Assembly: GCA_903932885.1 (NCBI GenBank)
Contig: CAIZHT010000149.1
Location: 1-18,017, forward strand
Reading direction: 5' to 3'
DNA from: an uncultured Actinomycetes bacterium
GTDB lineage: Bacteria; Actinomycetota; Actinomycetes; Nanopelagicales; Nanopelagicaceae
DNA: 18,017 bases
This document shows, piece by piece, positions 14,549-18,017 of this stretch; position 1 is the stretch's first letter, and the number at the start of each line of letters is the position of its first letter. The position numbers and the translations under genes are program-made. The notes beneath the pieces are model-generated. The model did no database searches. It was not told where the DNA came from and saw only the letters and a program-made list of their open reading frames with translations.

Positions 14549-16093
14549 ATGTTTGCCTTCATCATGCGTCGCCTCGGAACACTGGGTGTGATTCTCTTTG
14601 GCTCCAGTTTTTTACTCTTCAACCTCGCGGCCTTATCTGGAGATCCGGTCGGTGAACTTCGAGCTAGCAACGAACCCGATGTGGAGGCGCGCATTGCGGC
14701 AATTACACGCTCTCTTCGCCTAGATCTGCCGCCACCTGTCCGATATTTCATTTGGCTCAGGGGAATCCTAGGTGTTTTTGTCGGTAAGTTTGATTTAGGC
14801 CAGACGAGAACATCCGAGCCAGTTGCCGTCGCAGTCTTTGACGCTATTCCTACCACTTTGCGCCTTGTCACCACCGCAGCGATTACTGCGATCGTTCTTG
14901 GAATAGCAATTGGAATTATCACTGCTCTGCGTCAGTACTCACGATTTGATTACTCGATGACTTTCTTTTCATTTCTTCTCTTCTCGCTACCTATCTTTTG
15001 GGTTGCAGTTCTGCTTAAGCAATTCATGGCGATCGAATTTAATAATTGGCTGGCAGAACCAACCATTCCACCAACAGCGATGATCACGATTGGCCTTATC
15101 TTGGGCTTGATTGTTGCAGCCGCGATTGGCGGTGACCGGAAGAAGTATTGGAGAGTTTTCTTCATCACTGCAGCAGGTACAGTCGTAACGCTCGTTCTCA
15201 TGCTTCAACTCAACTGGTTCTTGAAGCCTTCTCTTGGGCCACTAGGTTTCTTCGCAGCAAGTGTTGGTGCGGCTCTTCTTATTACACAGCTATCGGTAGG
15301 GCTCCAACATAAGCCATCTCTGCGCGCGGCCCTTTGCATGTCTGCGCTGGGATTGATCTCTTACTACCCGGTTAATTGGCTCTTCAATAAGGAGAATCAG
15401 CCGCTGGTAATTTTTGGATTATTACTCCTAACAATTGCATCTGCGATTGCTGCATCGATCTTCTTTGCAAAAATTGATAGAGGCCCGGTCGTTCGAACTG
15501 CAGTGCTTACAGGAATTCTGACCGGCTTACTCATGATTCTTGATAAATTGATGCGTACCTGGGAGCCATACTTCAATACAGATGCAGTCAACGGCAGGCC
15601 AGTTCCTACTGTTGGGCAAACAAATTCACTCTTGGAATCAGATGATTACTGGATCAGTCTTCTGGATGTAGCGATGCACCTAGTTCTTCCCACTATCGCT
15701 CTTACTGCGATTTCATTCGCTGGCTATATCCGATTTTCGAGAGGAACGATGCTCGAGGTTCTCAATCAGGATTACATCAGAACGGCGAGAGCGAAGGGTC
15801 TCAATGAGCGTACTGTGATTATGCGTCACGCATTTAGAAACACAATGATTCCAATGACAACAATTATTGTTGTTGACTTCGCTTCAATTTTGGGTGGTGC
15901 AATCATCACGGAGCGAGTATTCGGATGGACAGGTATGGGAACTCTTTTCAATACCGCTATCAATTCTTTTGATCTGAATTTGCTCATGGGAGTCTTCTTC
16001 TTGACCGCCTCACTTGCGCTGCTTGCAAACTTGGTTGCGGACCTTCTCTACTCCGTGATGGATCCTCGCATTAGAGTAGGAGCGGGTGCATGA
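14549..16093 (+). CDS. ABC importer permease, DppB/OppB type, with large membrane insertion
   Basis: A 514-residue inner permease subunit; DppB/OppB proteins usually have about 310-340. Residues 1-165 match the family N-terminus (MFAFIMRRLGTLGVILFG, a GDP motif near 31-33, periplasmic segment, then TM2-3 ending in SLPIFWVAVLLKQF). Residues 368-514 match the C-terminus: YWISLLDVAMHLVLPTIAL, the ATPase-contacting EAA loop DYIRTARAKGLNERTVIMRH (408-427), ITERVFGWTGMG and VADLLYSVMDPRIR. Between them lie about 190 extra residues (about 172-365) with roughly six hydrophobic segments (near 176-195, 203-224, 230-251, 258-278, 284-307, 316-335). The reading frame is intact throughout. The insertion falls where the family has the periplasmic loop or TM3-TM4 region. 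SD GAAGGAG (14532-14538) lies ten bases before the ATG. The stop overlaps the next start (ATGA). It should pair with the second permease downstream. Confidence 0.9.
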   Translation: MFAFIMRRLGTLGVILFGSSFLLFNLAALSGDPVGELRASNEPDVEARIAAITRSLRLDLPPPVRYFIWLRGILGVFVGKFDLGQTRTSEPVAVAVFDAIPTTLRLVTTAAITAIVLGIAIGIITALRQYSRFDYSMTFFSFLLFSLPIFWVAVLLKQFMAIEFNNWLAEPTIPPTAMITIGLILGLIVAAAIGGDRKKYWRVFFITAAGTVVTLVLMLQLNWFLKPSLGPLGFFAASVGAALLITQLSVGLQHKPSLRAALCMSALGLISYYPVNWLFNKENQPLVIFGLLLLTIASAIAASIFFAKIDRGPVVRTAVLTGILTGLLMILDKLMRTWEPYFNTDAVNGRPVPTVGQTNSLLESDDYWISLLDVAMHLVLPTIALTAISFAGYIRFSRGTMLEVLNQDYIRTARAKGLNERTVIMRHAFRNTMIPMTTIIVVDFASILGGAIITERVFGWTGMGTLFNTAINSFDLNLLMGVFFLTASLALLANLVADLLYSVMDPRIRVGAGA

Positions 16094-17160
16094 TTTTCGG
16101 AAGAAAGAAAATTGAATCTGCAGATTCAGATCAAGGTTCAATTATCAATAAAGAGACGGAAGGCCTGAGCCAAGGTCAGATCGTTCGCAAGAGATTTCTG
16201 CAACATAAAGCGGCGATGATCGCAATTTTTGTATTGTCATCTATCGTCATTTTTGTCTTCTCTGCGCTGAAACAGAAGATCGGACCTTGGACATATCCAG
16301 GCTGGTGGAAATATGGCATTGAAGATCTCTCAGATTTAACAACGGGATGTAAAGACGGACTCGTTGGATGTCCTACTGCAAGCCTTCGCCCACAATGGCT
16401 TGGTGGATCGGGAATCGGTTTAGGTGAGCATCCTTTCGGTCAAGACGATATTGGTCGTGACTACTTTGCACTTGTGATGCGTGGTGCGCAACGCTCCCTC
16501 ATGGTGACGGTAATTATCGGCTCCATCGGTGGTGTCATTGGGACTGTTGTGGGCGCTATTGCAGGCTTCTATCGCGGCAAAGTGGATTCAATTTTGATGC
16601 GTTTTACAGATTTCATTATTACTGTTCCCGCCATCATTATCGGCTCAGTCATCGGTTTCCACTTCGGTAATCTTGGAGTCGCCTTCCTCGCCTTTTATCT
16701 AGGTCTCTTCGCATGGACAGGGCTTTCTCGACTAGTTCGCGGCGAGTTCTTAACTTTACGTGAGAGAGAATTTGTTGATGCCGCAAGAGTTGCAGGTGCA
16801 ACAAATCGCCGCATCATCTTTAAACATATTCTGCCGAACGCGGTTGGAATTATTATCGTTTCGGTTACCTTGTTGATGTCAGGAGCGATTCTTCTCGAGA
16901 CAGCGCTGAGCTACCTTGGCTTTGGAGTACTTCCTCCAGATGTTTCTCTAGGCCTACTTATCAGCCAATATCAAGAATCCTTTACCACTCGCCCCTGGCT
17001 CTTCTGGTATCCAGGTATTTTCATCGTAACTATCGCCTTGTGTATTAACTTCATTGGTGATGGTTTACGTGATGCCTTTGATCCACGCCAGCGTCGACAA
17101 ATTACACGCAAAGATCGTAGAGACGCACGCGTTCTAAAGAAGGCAAGTGCTCACGCATGA
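16090..17160 (+). CDS. ABC importer permease, DppC/OppC type
   Basis: A 356-residue second permease subunit. The cytoplasmic N-terminus leads into one membrane segment (about 42-60). An external stretch with a close cysteine pair (Cys87, Cys94) follows, then the family block HPFGQDDIGRDYFALVMRGA (114-133). Five further membrane segments surround the EAA loop FVDAARVAGATNRRIIFKHI (228-247), which docks to the ATPase; SYLGFGVLPPDVSLG (274-288) is typical of DppC/OppC. The basic C-terminal tail from about 332 is longer than usual. The start overlaps the stop of the first permease by four bases (ATGA), with SD AGGAG (16078-16082) seven bases upstream, so translation is coupled. Its last 10 bp overlap the 3' end of an opposite-strand gene. 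Confidence 0.92.
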   Translation: MIFGRKKIESADSDQGSIINKETEGLSQGQIVRKRFLQHKAAMIAIFVLSSIVIFVFSALKQKIGPWTYPGWWKYGIEDLSDLTTGCKDGLVGCPTASLRPQWLGGSGIGLGEHPFGQDDIGRDYFALVMRGAQRSLMVTVIIGSIGGVIGTVVGAIAGFYRGKVDSILMRFTDFIITVPAIIIGSVIGFHFGNLGVAFLAFYLGLFAWTGLSRLVRGEFLTLREREFVDAARVAGATNRRIIFKHILPNAVGIIIVSVTLLMSGAILLETALSYLGFGVLPPDVSLGLLISQYQESFTTRPWLFWYPGIFIVTIALCINFIGDGLRDAFDPRQRRQITRKDRRDARVLKKASAHA

Positions 17161-17741
17161 ATAAGTATGTAAGCGATCAAGAAGAGAGCATTTACCCCAA
17201 GTGCGGTGATCAGCGAATTATCGCGCAAGCTCAGGTAACCCAAACCATTACTCATTCCATTCGCACGAAAATTGGCCAAGCGAGTACGACACAGATACGT
17301 CGCCACACCCGAGTCAGTTCGTGGGGATTCACCGGGGCGAATATATCCGTTGAGTTGCAACCCCTTAATTTCACTGGAGTGGATCGTGCGGGAGTGATAT
17401 CTGCCTGGAGTTTGGGCACACCAGATGCCTATCTTTGCGCCATCGCGAAGTTGCAAGAAAGCGGTGTATTTAGCTTCGATAACATCGACATCCTGCCAAC
17501 CGACAATGATGGTGCTGACGGGATTGTGAATGCGCACACCCTCATCGAAAATCTCAATGCTGGGACGATGCAAAACGATGTAGATGATCAAAGCAAAGAG
17601 AGTGCACCATGCCATGACACCCACCGCATCACTCAGGCCATCACTAAAGATGCCCTGCAAGGCCATTCCAGCGAGCAGTGCGTAGGCAATGCATGCAGTC
17701 ACCAGAGAACCGCGGGGTCTAAAAAATTCACGATTATTCAC
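17151..17741 (-). CDS. PH-domain (bPH) membrane protein, encoded antisense inside the ABC operon
   Basis: A 196-residue protein resembling the small actinobacterial membrane proteins with a bacterial PH domain (PF10756-like). The pattern matches well: RPRGSLVTA just after the N-terminus, two membrane segments (about 12-30 and 40-58), then a beta-rich domain beginning RPSIEIFDEGVRIHNPVSTI with the GWQDVDVIEAKY strand and a later DGAKIGIWCAQTPGR. A third hydrophobic segment closes the C-terminus (about 177-194). Its function is unknown; these domains are thought to serve in membrane-associated complexes. The start is a GTG at 17741 without SD. A weak -10-like CAAAAT (17748-17753) ends six bases upstream, hinting at a leaderless start. 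It converges on the second permease with a 10-bp tail overlap, and its 5' end lies 34 bp from the ATPase start. The plus strand opposite is also open, but that translation does not look like a real protein. Confidence 0.75.
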   Translation of the reverse strand: MNNREFFRPRGSLVTACIAYALLAGMALQGIFSDGLSDAVGVMAWCTLFALIIYIVLHRPSIEIFDEGVRIHNPVSTIIVGWQDVDVIEAKYTAFLQLRDGAKIGIWCAQTPGRYHSRTIHSSEIKGLQLNGYIRPGESPRTDSGVATYLCRTRLANFRANGMSNGLGYLSLRDNSLITALGVNALFLIAYILIHA

Positions 17742-17747
17742 CGTTCT

Positions 17748-17753
17748 ATTTTG
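17748..17753 (-). promoter_or_regulatory. Weak candidate -10 box upstream of the PH-domain gene
   Basis: On the minus strand CAAAAT is followed by AGAACG and the GTG at 17741, the same six-base spacing as at trhO, gabT, tldD and the MFS gene. Only A2, A4, A5 and T6 match TATAAT, so this is supported mainly by position and by the lack of an SD. Confidence 0.3.
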
Positions 17754-17775
17754 TCACGTAAGGCGGAGGTTTCAC

Positions 17776-18017
17776 ATGTCTAATCCAGTCCTTAAAGTAG
17801 ATAAATACTGTGTCGACTTTTGGGTCGATGGAGTCTGGTACCCAGCCGCCATCGATATGAACTTTGAACTTGAAGCTGGAAAAGTCCTCGCCATCGTTGG
17901 TGAATCAGGTTCAGGAAAGTCCACGACTGCTCTTGGATTGATGAATTTGCTTGCAAGTAATGCTCGTATGTCTGGCAGCATTCTTGTCAAGGGCCAAGAA
18001 ATGTTAGATGCGACCCC
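17776..18017 (+). CDS. ABC importer ATP-binding protein, DppD/OppD type, 5' part only
   Basis: The plus frame opens with ATG at 17776 and runs 80 codons to the window edge. The N-terminus follows the peptide-importer ATPase pattern: VLKVDKYCVDFWVDG, a strand and loop, then FELEAGKVLAIVGESGSGKS with the Walker A motif GESGSGKST at 42-50, and TTALGLMNLLASNARMSGSI, as in DppD/OppD, where the signature reads ALGLMxLL. The Q-loop, signature and Walker B motifs lie past the edge. It should hydrolyse ATP to drive the two permeases above, and a second ATPase (DppF type) may follow. SD GGAGG (17765-17769) is six bases before the ATG. It is separated from the second permease by 615 bp occupied by the opposite-strand PH-domain gene, so its transcription must either cross that gene or start anew within it. 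Confidence 0.9.
   Translation, partial: MSNPVLKVDKYCVDFWVDGVWYPAAIDMNFELEAGKVLAIVGESGSGKSTTALGLMNLLASNARMSGSILVKGQEMLDAT

Noticed and set aside
14473..14922. Minus-strand ORF of 149 codons over the permease start
   Set aside because: It begins in permease coding sequence, ends inside the terminator stem and has a low-complexity R/S/T composition typical of shadow frames.
17157..17783. Plus-strand ORF of 208 codons as a real gene of the ABC operon
   Set aside because: It lies antiparallel and in register with the PH-domain gene. The minus-strand protein has membrane segments and a family pattern (RPRGSLVTA, GVRIHNP); the plus-strand translation is polar, without any recognisable pattern.
1..18017. 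Mobile element, prophage, CRISPR array or defence system
   Set aside because: No transposase, integrase, direct-repeat array, phage gene or defence-type domain is visible; the genes are ordinary metabolic, regulatory and transport families.

Overview
The window reads as a piece of a chromosome from a low-to-mid GC actinobacterium. The TldD/TldE pair, the PH-domain membrane protein, the GabT and the peptide-type ABC transporter all look actinobacterial, yet the DNA is clearly not GC-rich (LuxR gene especially A/T-rich). Gene packing is very tight, with 2 to 130 bp gaps and several ATGA overlaps, and many genes lack a Shine-Dalgarno (SD) site and appear to be leaderless. Together this points to a streamlined freshwater lineage of the Nanopelagicales (acI) type. 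That placement is inference from style, not from a marker gene. I see no tRNA, rRNA, CRISPR array, insertion sequence or phage gene, and no gene-free stretch longer than about 130 bp.

Layout. Positions 1-876 (minus) hold the tRNA uridine hydroxylase TrhO, cut off by the window edge. 900-2333 (minus) is an Orn/Lys/Arg-decarboxylase-family PLP enzyme. Divergent from it, 2418-3758 (plus) is 4-aminobutyrate aminotransferase GabT, followed by a large ATP-binding LuxR/MalT-type regulator (3840-6446). These three suggest a small polyamine/GABA metabolism island with its own regulator. A secreted cysteine-rich protein of unknown function (6544-8235) comes next and converges on the tldD-tldE operon (minus, 11125 to 8238), which encodes the TldD/TldE metalloprotease pair. 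Only 27 bp upstream of tldD, and divergent from it, is an MFS exporter whose correct start is 11153.

The right third is a peptide-type (Dpp/Opp-like) ABC importer: substrate-binding protein (12587-14419), a strong intrinsic terminator (14471-14514), an unusually long first permease (14549-16093), a second permease (16090-17160) and the first 80 codons of an ATPase (17776 to the edge). Between second permease and ATPase lies a gene on the opposite strand for a PH-domain membrane protein (17741-17151), so the transporter operon is interrupted by an antisense gene.

The most interesting points are: (a) a recurring leaderless-promoter geometry, with a -10 hexamer, exactly six bases, then the start codon, seen at trhO, gabT, tldD and the MFS gene and weakly at the PH gene; (b) back-to-back leaderless promoters packed into 27 bp between tldD and the MFS gene; (c) the antisense gene inside the ABC operon, with the opposite strand open through its whole length; (d) a first permease with an extra block of about 190 residues and about six membrane segments; (e) a binding protein without a lipobox or any cysteine; and (f) a terminator separating the binding protein from its own permeases.
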